Origin: VRUE01 sp963703175
GTDB lineage: Bacteria > Actinomycetota > Thermoleophilia > Solirubrobacterales > 70-9
Reading direction: 5' to 3'
DNA: 64,000 nucleotides
Assembly: GCA_963703175.1 (NCBI GenBank)
Contig: OY969794.1
Span: 992,001-1,056,000, forward strand
A program made the position numbers and the translations under genes. The first letter of the stretch is position 1, and every line of letters begins with the position of its first letter. A model generated the notes under the pieces. That model searched no databases, was not told the origin of the DNA, and saw only the letters and a program-made list of their open reading frames with translations. This document shows positions 57,935-64,000 of this stretch, one piece after another.

Positions 57935-58840
57935 ATGTCCGAACCCGTTGACCTAGAAGCCATCGTCGTCAGTCACGGCGCCGAAGAGTTGTTGCGACGC
58001 TGCCTGCACTCTCTGCAGGCCCACCCATCGACCGGCGGAATGCGGGTGACCGTCGTAGATAGCGGCAGCCCGGACTCGACTCCCGACATGGTCGAGCGGG
58101 AGTTTCCCGCGGTACGACTGATTCGCCAGACGAACGTCGGCTTCTCGGCCGCCAACAATCTCGCTCTGCGCGAGAGCGAGGCGTCCGCCGTGCTGTTGCT
58201 GAACCCCGACACGGAGGTCTATGCCGACACCCTCGACGCGGCGCTGGCGCGTCTGCGCTCAGACGAGCGCATAGGAATGGTCGGGGTAAGGCTGATCACC
58301 GAGACCGGTGATCTCGACCACGCCTGCAAGCGCTCCTTTCCCACCCCCCTTTCCGCCCTGGCCCACTTCACCGGCATTGGTAGGTCGAGGGATGCCTCAA
58401 GCACGCTCAGCCAGTACCGCGCAACGCACCTGGGAGATGACGAGCCCGGAGAGATTGATGCGGTCAACGGCGCCTTCATGCTCTGCCAGGCAGAGGCAGT
58501 GCGCGAGGTCGGCCTGCTCGACGAGGGCTACTGGCTCTACATGGAGGACCTCGACTGGTGCCATCGCTTCTGGGACGCAGGTTGGAAAGTCTTTTATGAA
58601 CCGGGCGGTGTGGCATTGCACGTAAAGGGGGGGTCGAGTGCAGACCGCCGCGCTCCTCGTCAGGAAATTGCCTTCCACCGTGGCATGGGTCGCTTCTACC
58701 GCCGCTTCGATGCCCCCGAGCACAACCCGCTCGTCAATGCTGCTGTCTACGCCGGCATCGGAGCCAAACTGGCAGCCAGCCTGGGGATAACTGGACTCAA
58801 AAGGCTGCTGGGCAGCGCACCTAACCGCCACGTTGCCTGA
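57935..58840 (+). CDS. GT2 glycosyltransferase, rhamnosyltransferase-like
   Basis: The 301-residue GT-A protein has LEAIVVSHGAEELLRRCLHSLQ, VTVVDSGSPDSTPDMVE, NVGFSAANNLALRESEA, LLLNPDTEVYADTLD (the NPD motif of the WbbL-type family), NGAFMLCQAEAVREVGLLDEGYWLYMEDLDWCHRFWDAGWKVFYEPGGVALH. WbbL/RfbG-type enzymes transfer dTDP-rhamnose or related deoxysugars. ATG 57935; divergent from the aminotransferase gene. It overlaps the methyltransferase gene by 8 bp. Confidence 0.93.
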   Translation: MSEPVDLEAIVVSHGAEELLRRCLHSLQAHPSTGGMRVTVVDSGSPDSTPDMVEREFPAVRLIRQTNVGFSAANNLALRESEASAVLLLNPDTEVYADTLDAALARLRSDERIGMVGVRLITETGDLDHACKRSFPTPLSALAHFTGIGRSRDASSTLSQYRATHLGDDEPGEIDAVNGAFMLCQAEAVREVGLLDEGYWLYMEDLDWCHRFWDAGWKVFYEPGGVALHVKGGSSADRRAPRQEIAFHRGMGRFYRRFDAPEHNPLVNAAVYAGIGAKLAASLGITGLKRLLGSAPNRHVA

Positions 58841-59867
58841 GAGACTAGAAGCGGTGGAACGCGAAGCCAGGATGGGGTGGGGATTCCGTATTCGCGCTGC
58901 CCTTCGGGCGCTGGCCGGCTGGATGCCTGCCGCGGATGCCGACGGGCAGGTTGCTCAAACACCCACGACGATCGATCAAGCGATCGAGACACTCGCGGCG
59001 GCTTCGACCCGAGAGGTGCAGGATCGTGGCTATCACTTCCAGCCGCGCGACTATTACAGCGCTCTCAACGACCTTCCATTCCTCTCCGACAACCGGGACC
59101 TCTGGCATGACCGGTCGCTACCGCAGGGCATCGAGTGGGATATCGACGCGCAACTCGATGAGGTACGACGGATCGCGCCGTATCTCGCAGAGCTCGCGAA
59201 CGTTCCGATGGTCCCACCCCTCGGTCCGCCGAGGTATCACTGGGACAACGCTTTCTGGCGCGGCGCGGATGCCCTGGTCCACTATGGCCTGCTACGCGAT
59301 GTCAAACCAAGCCGGGTAGTCGAGGTAGGTGCCGGCTGGTCGAGCCTGCTCTTGGCCGATGCCCTCAATCGCAATCAAGAAGAGGGATCGAAACCAACTG
59401 AGGTCACGCAAATCGAGCCGTATCCGCGGCAAGAGCTGCTCAGCGCGTTACCCGACCACTGGACGCTCCACGACGTCATCCTGCAGAGAGCTGACCTGGC
59501 GATCTTCGAATCGCTCGAGGCCGGAGACGTGTGCTTCTACGATGGCTCGCACGTGGCGCGGGCGGGAAGTGACGTCGTCTGGTTCTTCTTCGAGGTCCTG
59601 CCGCGGTTGAAGCCGGGAGTCTTGATCCATATCCACGACATCTTCTGGCCTGCGGACTATCCAGACGAATGGATCTTCGATCGCGGTCAGACCTGGAACG
59701 AGCAATACGTGTTGCAAGCGTTCCTGATGTACAACGACGTTTTCGAGGTCGTGATCTGCAACAGCATGCTGTTCCAACTCCGACAAGGGGCGATTGACGC
59801 GCTGTACCGCGATGTTCCGGAGACCCAGCACAGCGGTGTTAGTGTCTGGCTCAGGAAAACCGGTTAG
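58833..59867 (+). CDS. Class I SAM methyltransferase of a glycan cluster
   Basis: The 344-residue protein has SAM motif I VVEVGAGWSSLLLADAL (GxGxSS, Methyltransf_24-like), VTQIEPYPRQELLSAL, GDVCFYDGSHVARAGSDVVWFFFEVLPRLKPGVLIHIHDIFWPADYP. The DGSH and HDIFWP segments are typical of cephalosporin-hydroxylase-like or sugar O-methyltransferases in surface-glycan clusters. TTG 58833 overlaps the GT2 stop; GTG 58854 is an alternative. Likely caps or decorates the glycan by O-methylation. Confidence 0.82.
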   Translation: MPERLEAVEREARMGWGFRIRAALRALAGWMPAADADGQVAQTPTTIDQAIETLAAASTREVQDRGYHFQPRDYYSALNDLPFLSDNRDLWHDRSLPQGIEWDIDAQLDEVRRIAPYLAELANVPMVPPLGPPRYHWDNAFWRGADALVHYGLLRDVKPSRVVEVGAGWSSLLLADALNRNQEEGSKPTEVTQIEPYPRQELLSALPDHWTLHDVILQRADLAIFESLEAGDVCFYDGSHVARAGSDVVWFFFEVLPRLKPGVLIHIHDIFWPADYPDEWIFDRGQTWNEQYVLQAFLMYNDVFEVVICNSMLFQLRQGAIDALYRDVPETQHSGVSVWLRKTG

Positions 59868-59968
59868 CGTGCCCAGCTCGCCGTCAATCTGAAAACTGAC
59901 GGGGAAGCGGCGACGGTACGGCGCAGTGTGCCTGTCGTTCACAGGCTCCTTGAGGGTCACATACCCGT

Positions 59969-60676
59969 TTGCGGGTTGGGGGAGCTGATGCGCCGAAACG
60001 GTTGATCGGAATAGCTGCCGCATTTTTCCTGGCAATTGCCTCGCTCGCCGCGGGGAATAGTCCGCAGCGACACATCGCAAGCTGCTTTCGGTCGACTCTC
60101 GGACTAGGCTGCTCCGATCAGGTTGAATTCGAGCCCGGCGGGGCTGTCATCCTGGAAAAGTTGCCTGCCCACGAGCTCGCGCCCGTCGGCCTCGAGATCC
60201 ACCGCGTAGCGGCAGCACGACGCCTCTGCCGGGCAGCGATCGTCGGCAGCGGAATGGCCCACATCGGGCTGGCATTCTCGGAAGCCATCCTCAAGGCTCC
60301 CCTCACCCTCTTCAACGGCGGCACGTTCAACGGCGAGACGAGACTCTTCGTCCATAGCGCAATCGGTGCGCCCAACCCGATGCCCGTCGTCAGCAGCGTG
60401 AAGATCCAGCGTAAGTACTCCAGCCTGCATTCGATCTGGAGGATCCCGCGGATCCTCGGGGAGATGGTTCATTGCTCGACTTCAAAGTTCAAGGTCGAGC
60501 GGCGCTTCGTCAGCAAAGGCACAGAACACAGCTACCTCTCCGCCAAATGCCCCGACGAAGTCTTCCGGATGAACGCTGCTAGCGCCCTCTTCCGAAACGA
60601 CGCCCGTGCCCCCGGCGTGGAAAGCGCGATGTCGCTCAAAGGCCACTTCAACGTCCCCTGCTCTTCCGGTTCCTAG
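59969..60676 (+). CDS. Secreted small beta protein, unknown family
   Basis: Up to 235 residues with a signal-like segment (LIGIAAAFFLAIASLAAG) and a mature part with cysteines near the start (IASCF; GLGCSD) and end (LSAKCPDEVF; FNVPCSSG). Central strands include LTLFNGGTFNGETRLFVHSAIG. Exported proteins ending in CPDG...F...VPC occur in this bacterial group and have no known function. Start uncertain: TTG 59969 or TTG 60002, the second directly before the hydrophobic stretch. About 100 bp upstream hold only a small hairpin (ACCCG-TTTG-CGGGT near 59962). Confidence 0.6.
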   Translation: MRVGGADAPKRLIGIAAAFFLAIASLAAGNSPQRHIASCFRSTLGLGCSDQVEFEPGGAVILEKLPAHELAPVGLEIHRVAAARRLCRAAIVGSGMAHIGLAFSEAILKAPLTLFNGGTFNGETRLFVHSAIGAPNPMPVVSSVKIQRKYSSLHSIWRIPRILGEMVHCSTSKFKVERRFVSKGTEHSYLSAKCPDEVFRMNAASALFRNDARAPGVESAMSLKGHFNVPCSSGS

Positions 60677-60684
60677 TCCGCCTT

Positions 60685-61347
60685 TCACCTGGCCGGAATG
60701 CCCTTGACCACCACGCCCGGGGGGGCGTCTTTCGTGACCACCGCCCCGGCCCCAACAACCGCCTCTTCGCCGATCTCGACTCCGGGGAGGATCTGTACCC
60801 CTCCGCCGATCTGACAGCCCCGCCGCAAGCACGGCGCCGGGCTGCGGGGGGCGGCGCTCATCGTTCGCCCGGTGAGAATTACGACACCCGTCCCGAGAAA
60901 GGCGTCCTCCTCGACCACAACTCCAGAACCGACGACGCAATGCGACTGTACGCGCACCCGATCGTGCAGCTCCGCTCCTTGTTTCACCATGCTGGCAAAG
61001 CCGACCGCGACATCGGCGCCCAAGGTCACTCCTTCTCGGATGGCCGTATGGTCACCAATCAATGCGTGTGCGCCCAGTTGCGCCCCTGCCTCGACGATTG
61101 CGTAGGCACAGACGATCGATGCCGGCCCGATCGTCGTCGGCGCGGGGGTAGGTTGAGAGCTGTTGGAGCCGCGGCTGACGCGACCGAGCCGACCGAGGAT
61201 GACGCCGTGATCGATCCGCGCGCCGTCGCCGACGCTGACGTCGTCGTGAATGATGACGTTGGCGCCGATCTCCACGCCGGAGCCGATCTCCACCCTGGCA
61301 CCGAACAGCAGATTTGGGGCCAGGTCGGACCGGTGCAAGGAAGTCAA
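60685..61347 (-). CDS. Left-handed beta-helix acyltransferase (sugar O/N-acetyltransferase)
   Basis: About 220 residues of hexapeptide repeats: FGARVEIGSGVEIGANVIIHDDVSVGDGARIDHGVILG, ASIVCAYAIVEAGAQLGAHALIGDHTAIREG, VGSGVVVEEDAFLGTGVVILTGR, QIGGGVQILPGVEIGEEAVVGAGAVVTKDAPPGVVVKGIPAR. The catalytic-type His lies in the DHTAIREGV or RVQSHCVVGSG coil. It acetylates a nucleotide sugar, like WbbJ/PglD. Start by TTG at 61347 or 61338; the codon before EIIARL is GTT, so the longer frame is not usable. Divergent from the GT4-like gene by about 20 bp. Confidence 0.85.
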   Translation of the reverse strand: MTSLHRSDLAPNLLFGARVEIGSGVEIGANVIIHDDVSVGDGARIDHGVILGRLGRVSRGSNSSQPTPAPTTIGPASIVCAYAIVEAGAQLGAHALIGDHTAIREGVTLGADVAVGFASMVKQGAELHDRVRVQSHCVVGSGVVVEEDAFLGTGVVILTGRTMSAAPRSPAPCLRRGCQIGGGVQILPGVEIGEEAVVGAGAVVTKDAPPGVVVKGIPAR

Positions 61348-61367
61348 CCTTGCGATTATCTCAACGC

Positions 61368-62477
61368 ATGGACGGTCGCGGCGATTCGGGCGTAACCGCG
61401 ATCTGCTGCCTTCTGCACAGCCTGGCTCTCGGAGGCTCGACCTGGCAGTGGATCCGACTATTGGAGCGACACGCCGAACATGGCGGGCGGGCGACGATCT
61501 TCGCCCAGCCCGGCGCGCTTGCCGAGACGGCGAAATCGTATGGGATCGAAGTGATCCCGACCTCATGGGGGGAGAACGGACCCCACGGGGGCATCTGGGA
61601 CACGGTCGCCGAACATGATGCGGCGATCGTCCAATGGGAAATGGGGCCGATGGACAGCTTCGACCGGGCTCTGGGTAGCTGCGGACGCGTTGCCCTTGCC
61701 ATGCATGTGGCGCCACAGGGGGTCACCCGCCGACTTGCACCGCCGACGCCGATGAGGGCCCGCCGTGTTGTCGAGCGGGCCGTGGCCGAGCCAGGCGCCG
61801 TCGCGCTGGTCAGGGGCGAGGCGCACCGGCGCAAGGTGGCCTTCGCCTACGGCCTGCCATCGGAAGCGTTGCGGATCCTCCCCGCCGCCCTCTCGATGCA
61901 CGAAACGCCATTCCAGCCAGCCATGGGAGAGCCGCGGGAGGTACTCGCGATGACGCGCCTCGCGCCCGACAAGACGGTGATAGTCAGGCTCGCGGTCGAG
62001 CTCGTGCGCGAGCGAGTCGCCGCCGGCAATGAGTGTCGGCTGACGATCGCGGGGGACGGCCCATGGCGGCCCGAGGCCCTCGCGCTCTGCGAGAAGCGCC
62101 TGCCCGTGGGCTCGTGGCGGATCGAGGGTGCATCGGCGAGCCCGACCACAAGGCTAGCGGACTCGGACCTCGTCGTTGCCCAGGGCACGACCACGTTAGA
62201 GGCCGCGGCGCTCGGCCGGCGCGTCGTCGTCGCCCGTTCGCTCGGCCCACACCAGGCCTCGGGCGTCGTACTGACGCCCGAGCGCTACGACGATGCCGCG
62301 CGGGACCCCTTCGGCGATCCGCGGGTGACCGAAGACACGGCTCAACTATGGGGCGAGCTTCTCGCGCTCGATGAAACGGACCTCAGCACCCTGCGGCAAC
62401 TGGTCGAGAGCCACAACAGCCTCGAGGTCGCCTCGCGTGCGCTGGGCGAGGCCCTGACGACAACCAAGTCGCAGTAG
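61368..62477 (+). CDS. GT4-like glycosyltransferase
   Basis: The 369-residue protein has a GT-B outline: an N-terminal CCLLHSLALGGSTWQWIRLLERHAEHGGRATIF acceptor domain with a glycine loop, a central linker, and a C-terminal donor domain with REVLAMTRLAPDKTVIVRLAVELV, RLTIAGDGPWRPEALAL, then DSDLVVAQGTTTLEAAALGRRVVVAR, where the usual EGxxxxxxEA is GTTTLEAA. It may transfer a sugar to the growing glycan. ATG 61368. Followed by 317 bp holding the tRNA-like RNA locus on the opposite strand. Confidence 0.82.
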   Translation: MDGRGDSGVTAICCLLHSLALGGSTWQWIRLLERHAEHGGRATIFAQPGALAETAKSYGIEVIPTSWGENGPHGGIWDTVAEHDAAIVQWEMGPMDSFDRALGSCGRVALAMHVAPQGVTRRLAPPTPMRARRVVERAVAEPGAVALVRGEAHRRKVAFAYGLPSEALRILPAALSMHETPFQPAMGEPREVLAMTRLAPDKTVIVRLAVELVRERVAAGNECRLTIAGDGPWRPEALALCEKRLPVGSWRIEGASASPTTRLADSDLVVAQGTTTLEAAALGRRVVVARSLGPHQASGVVLTPERYDDAARDPFGDPRVTEDTAQLWGELLALDETDLSTLRQLVESHNSLEVASRALGEALTTTKSQ

Positions 62478-62498
62478 AGGTAACCCTAGAAATGACAA

Positions 62499-62516
62499 GA
62501 CCCGCCGAAGCGGGTC
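62499..62516 (-). terminator. Terminator of the tRNA-like RNA transcript
   Basis: On the minus strand GACCCGC-TTCG-GCGGGTC, seven base pairs capped by a stable UUCG tetraloop, is followed by TTGTCATTTC. This gives a defined 3' end for an RNA coming from the right. The plus strand lacks a U tract after the hairpin. Confidence 0.75.
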
Positions 62517-62598
62517 GAGTCTGGTGAAGCGGGAACCACCCCGCAGGCGACTCACACTCTGCTCAAGGGTACCACGGGAGCTCGCCCCAGACTCGACC
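62513..62598 (-). ncRNA. Structured RNA domain downstream of the tRNA-like gene, containing an anti-anticodon sequence
   Basis: A 12-bp stem (CCAGACTCGACC at 62587-62598 in plus-strand letters with GGTCGAGTCTGG at 62513-62524) encloses a GCGGG/CCCGC hairpin (62529-62544). It also holds an exposed segment that on the minus strand reads GAGTGTGAGTC (62559-62549), exactly complementary to the 11 nt spanning the anticodon loop of the adjacent tRNA-like RNA. It ends at the UUCG terminator. No ORF. Probably transcribed with the tRNA-like RNA; function unknown. Confidence 0.6.
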
Positions 62599-62616
62599 GC
62601 TTCAGCGGCCTATATG

Positions 62617-62706
62617 CGGAGGGCGCCGGACTCGAATCGGATCCGACTGGTTGGCCGGACGTGATGAGTGTGAGTCACCCGAAGACACCTGTCTCCTTCA
62701 CCCTCC
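62617..62706 (-). tRNA. tRNA-Sec-like / allo-tRNA-like gene with 8+4 acceptor branch and CAC anticodon loop
   Basis: Ninety nucleotides fold as acceptor GGAGGGTG/CGCCCTCC (8 bp, one G-U), linker AA, D stem GGAGAC-AGGT-GTCTTC (6 bp, 4-nt loop), a single G, anticodon stem GGTGA/TCATC (5 bp) with loop CTCACAC, linker AC, a long variable arm GTCCG/CGGAT, T stem CCGA/CCGG (4 positions, A-C mismatch next to the loop), T loop TTCGAGT and discriminator G. The 6-bp D stem, 4-nt D loop and 8-bp acceptor are diagnostic of selenocysteine tRNA, and 8/4 branches occur in reported allo-tRNAs. But U33 places the anticodon as CAC (Val codon GUG), not UCA. CCA is not encoded. Confidence 0.65.
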
Positions 62707-62715
62707 CTACCGGCG

Positions 62716-62743
62716 ACGCTAGCAGTGAAACCGCTTCGCGCAA
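62716..62743 (-). promoter_or_regulatory. Candidate promoter of the tRNA-like RNA
   Basis: Minus strand TTGCGC, 16 bp, TAGCGT ends 10 bp before the 5' end of the tRNA-like RNA. Just upstream (62748-62760) is a perfect AT-rich palindrome CAATTT-C-AAATTG, the only such AT-rich patch nearby. Both suggest an independent, perhaps regulated, transcription start. Confidence 0.4.
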
Positions 62744-62794
62744 CTCACAATTTCAAATTGGCGCACTAAATTTTCACTTCCGTTTGAGTTGGTG

Positions 62795-62972
62795 TCAAAA
62801 CGGAGTGAATCGACTACTTCGGATAGCCCAAGCTATGGCGGGGTCGTAGGTGCTCGAGAGCAGGTAGGTGACGTCGGCTACGTCGCTGAGCACGGCGAAG
62901 CCGCGCGTCGCCATCGACCTCGGGCTCGACCAGGACGACGTCGTCGAGCTTCGTCTCCAAACGGCGCGGCAT
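62795..62972 (-). pseudogene. rmlC: rmlC remnant (dTDP-4-dehydrorhamnose 3,5-epimerase) with internal deletion
   Basis: The ATG overlaps the rmlB stop (TGATG). The first 23 residues read MPRRLETKLDDVVLVEPEVDGDA, a normal RmlC start. One base out of frame, the DNA continues GFAVLSDVADVTYLLSSTYDPA, which matches the C-terminal third of RmlC, then loses similarity and stops at 62795. The two parts join at a CGCGGCTTC sequence expected in both conserved RGF-type segments, so about 90 codons appear to have been deleted by microhomology. The active-site histidines are lost; no functional epimerase is made here. Confidence 0.75.
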
Positions 62973-63955
62973 CAGCCGAGCGCTTTGCCGTACTGCTTCT
63001 CGTAGTACTCGCGGTACTCGCCTGAGCGGATCGGGCCCCACCACGGCTCGTTCTCGCGGTACCACTCCACGGTTCGCCCCAGGCCCTCGGCGAAGTGGAC
63101 CTGCGCCTCCCAGCCGAGCTCGCCGCGCAGCTTCTCCGAAGCGAGCGAGTAACGGCGGTCATGGCCGGGTCGGTCGGTGACGTACTCGATCTGCGACTCG
63201 TCCGCCCCGGTCAACTCGATCACCCGCTTGACCACCTCGATGTTCTCGCACTCGTCGGGACCACCGACGTTGTAGGCCTCGCCCGGGCGACCATTCATCA
63301 GCACCGCATGGATGCCCCGGCAGAAGTCCTCGACGTAGAGCCAGTTGCGCACTTGCCTCCCGTCCCCGTACACAGGCAGCGAGTCGCCGTGGATCGCGTT
63401 GAGGACCATCAGGGGAATCAGCTTCTCCGGGTACTGGCGCGGGCCGTAGTTGTTGGAGCCGCGCACGATCGAGGCCTCGGTGCCGTAGGTGTGGAAGTGG
63501 GCGGAGACGAGCAGATCGCCGGCCGCCTTGGTCGCCGAGTAGGGGGAGGAGGGATCGAGCGGCGAGGTCTCGGTGAAAGAGCCTGACTCGATCGAGCCGT
63601 AGACCTCGTCGGTGGAGACCTGCAGGTAGCGGCCGACGCCGAGCTCGCGAGCGGCGTCGAGCAGCGTGCCGGTGCCGATCACGTGGGTGCGGGCGAAGGC
63701 GTCCTGGTCGTCGATCGAGCGGTCGACATGCGACTCGGCGGCGAAGTTGACGACCGCGTCGCAGCCCTCCATCGCCTCGCGCACGACGGCGGGATCCTCG
63801 ATCGCGCCGACCACCAACTCCGTGCCATCGGGCAAGTTCTCGCGGCGGCCGGCGTAGGTGAGCTTGTCCAGGACCCGCACTTCGTGCTCGTCGCCGATCA
63901 ATCGCACGTAGGTGGAGCCGATGAAGCCGGCGGCGCCGGTGACGAGGATCCTCAT
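62972..63955 (-). CDS. rmlB: dTDP-glucose 4,6-dehydratase
   Basis: The 327-residue extended SDR has MRILVTGAAGFIGSTYV (GxxGxxG), LDKLTYAGRRENL, NFAAESHVDRSI, VSTDEVYGSI, catalytic YSATK, RGSNNYGPRQYPEKLIP and the C-terminal substrate region VRNWLYVEDFCRGI. It converts dTDP-glucose to dTDP-4-keto-6-deoxyglucose, the substrate for FdtA-like isomerisation (54.9-55.8 kb) or for RmlC/RmlD. ATG overlaps the stop of an upstream gene (ATGA), and the stop overlaps the rmlC remnant. Complete and apparently functional. Confidence 0.97.
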   Translation of the reverse strand: MRILVTGAAGFIGSTYVRLIGDEHEVRVLDKLTYAGRRENLPDGTELVVGAIEDPAVVREAMEGCDAVVNFAAESHVDRSIDDQDAFARTHVIGTGTLLDAARELGVGRYLQVSTDEVYGSIESGSFTETSPLDPSSPYSATKAAGDLLVSAHFHTYGTEASIVRGSNNYGPRQYPEKLIPLMVLNAIHGDSLPVYGDGRQVRNWLYVEDFCRGIHAVLMNGRPGEAYNVGGPDECENIEVVKRVIELTGADESQIEYVTDRPGHDRRYSLASEKLRGELGWEAQVHFAEGLGRTVEWYRENEPWWGPIRSGEYREYYEKQYGKALG

Positions 63956-64000
63956 GCCGGGGCCTCGGTCTCAGCGCGACGCTGGGACAGATATGCGGCG
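63952..64000 (-). CDS. C-terminal end of a gene upstream of rmlB (partial; rmlA or rmlD expected)
   Basis: The frame ending at the TGA that overlaps the rmlB ATG reads AYLSQRRAETEAPA. In rml operons the gene coupled upstream of rmlB is usually glucose-1-phosphate thymidylyltransferase (rmlA) or dTDP-4-dehydrorhamnose reductase (rmlD). Only about 15 residues are visible, so identity is a guess. Confidence 0.5.
   Translation of the reverse strand, partial: AAYLSQRRAETEAPA

Noticed and set aside
62617..62706. Reading the tRNA-like gene as an ordinary tRNA-Sec with anticodon UCA
   Set aside because: A TCA triplet is present in the loop (CTCACAC) but at positions 33-35; with the 5-bp GGTGA/TCATC stem, U33 places CAC as the anticodon, and no selA, selB or selD gene is in the window.

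Overview
The window is high-GC chromosomal DNA of an actinobacterium, most likely of the Thermoleophilia/Solirubrobacterales type. Supporting signs are tRNA genes without an encoded CCA, a CIRCE-controlled groES-groL operon, many secreted proteins rich in Ig-like and hemolysin-type calcium-binding repeats, a very large Lhr helicase, and GTG/TTG starts throughout. The taxonomic call is an inference from style and gene content.

Layout. 1-6.7 kb: the end of an integrated element next to tRNA-Arg(ACG). It carries a VapC-like PIN toxin, a TIR-HEAT protein, a convergent HEPN-motif protein, a tyrosine integrase, an excisionase and three small DNA-binding regulators. 6.8-31.3 kb: ordinary chromosome with an enoyl-CoA hydratase/thioesterase pair, pyruvate kinase, two tRNA-Ser genes, a PLP aldolase convergent with an aldonolactone oxidase, an MFS pump, a K+ channel, cyclophilin, Mrp, an amine oxidase, chromate and zinc transporters, a 7Fe-type ferredoxin, a subtilase, a GH26-like hydrolase and groESL. 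31.3-38.7 kb: SRPBCC and ASCH proteins, two tandem calcium-binding repeat proteins sharing a nearly identical 187-bp block, Pcm, a Crp/Fnr regulator and a secreted ASH-like protein. 38.7-43.6 kb: lhr, interrupted in frame by palindromic repeats, then a 165-bp inverted-repeat element. 43.6-64 kb: a cell-surface glycan region with a clan-A glycoside hydrolase, an O-antigen ligase-like protein, a polyprenyl-phosphate sugar transferase, five glycosyltransferases or GT-like proteins, methyl- and acyltransferases, and an rmlB + FdtA/FdtB/FdtC-type set predicted to make a dTDP-3-acetamido-3,6-dideoxyhexose. An rmlC remnant and a possible frameshift in the aminotransferase point to decay or remodelling.

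Most unusual items. (1) At 62,617-62,706 on the minus strand is a 90-nt tRNA-like gene with the cloverleaf of tRNA-Sec (8-bp acceptor, 6-bp D stem with 4-nt loop, long variable arm, 4-bp T stem) but an apparent CAC anticodon. It is followed in the same presumptive transcript by an 11-nt sequence exactly complementary to its anticodon loop, and by a terminator. (2) Two 99-bp palindromic repeats inside lhr differ at four positions within the hairpin, and all four are paired compensatory changes, three of which alter the protein. This indicates that the nucleic-acid fold, not the peptide, is conserved. (3) The TIR-HEAT/HEPN cargo at the tRNA-Arg site is a candidate defence module. All functional calls come from reading sequence and motifs; no database search was run.
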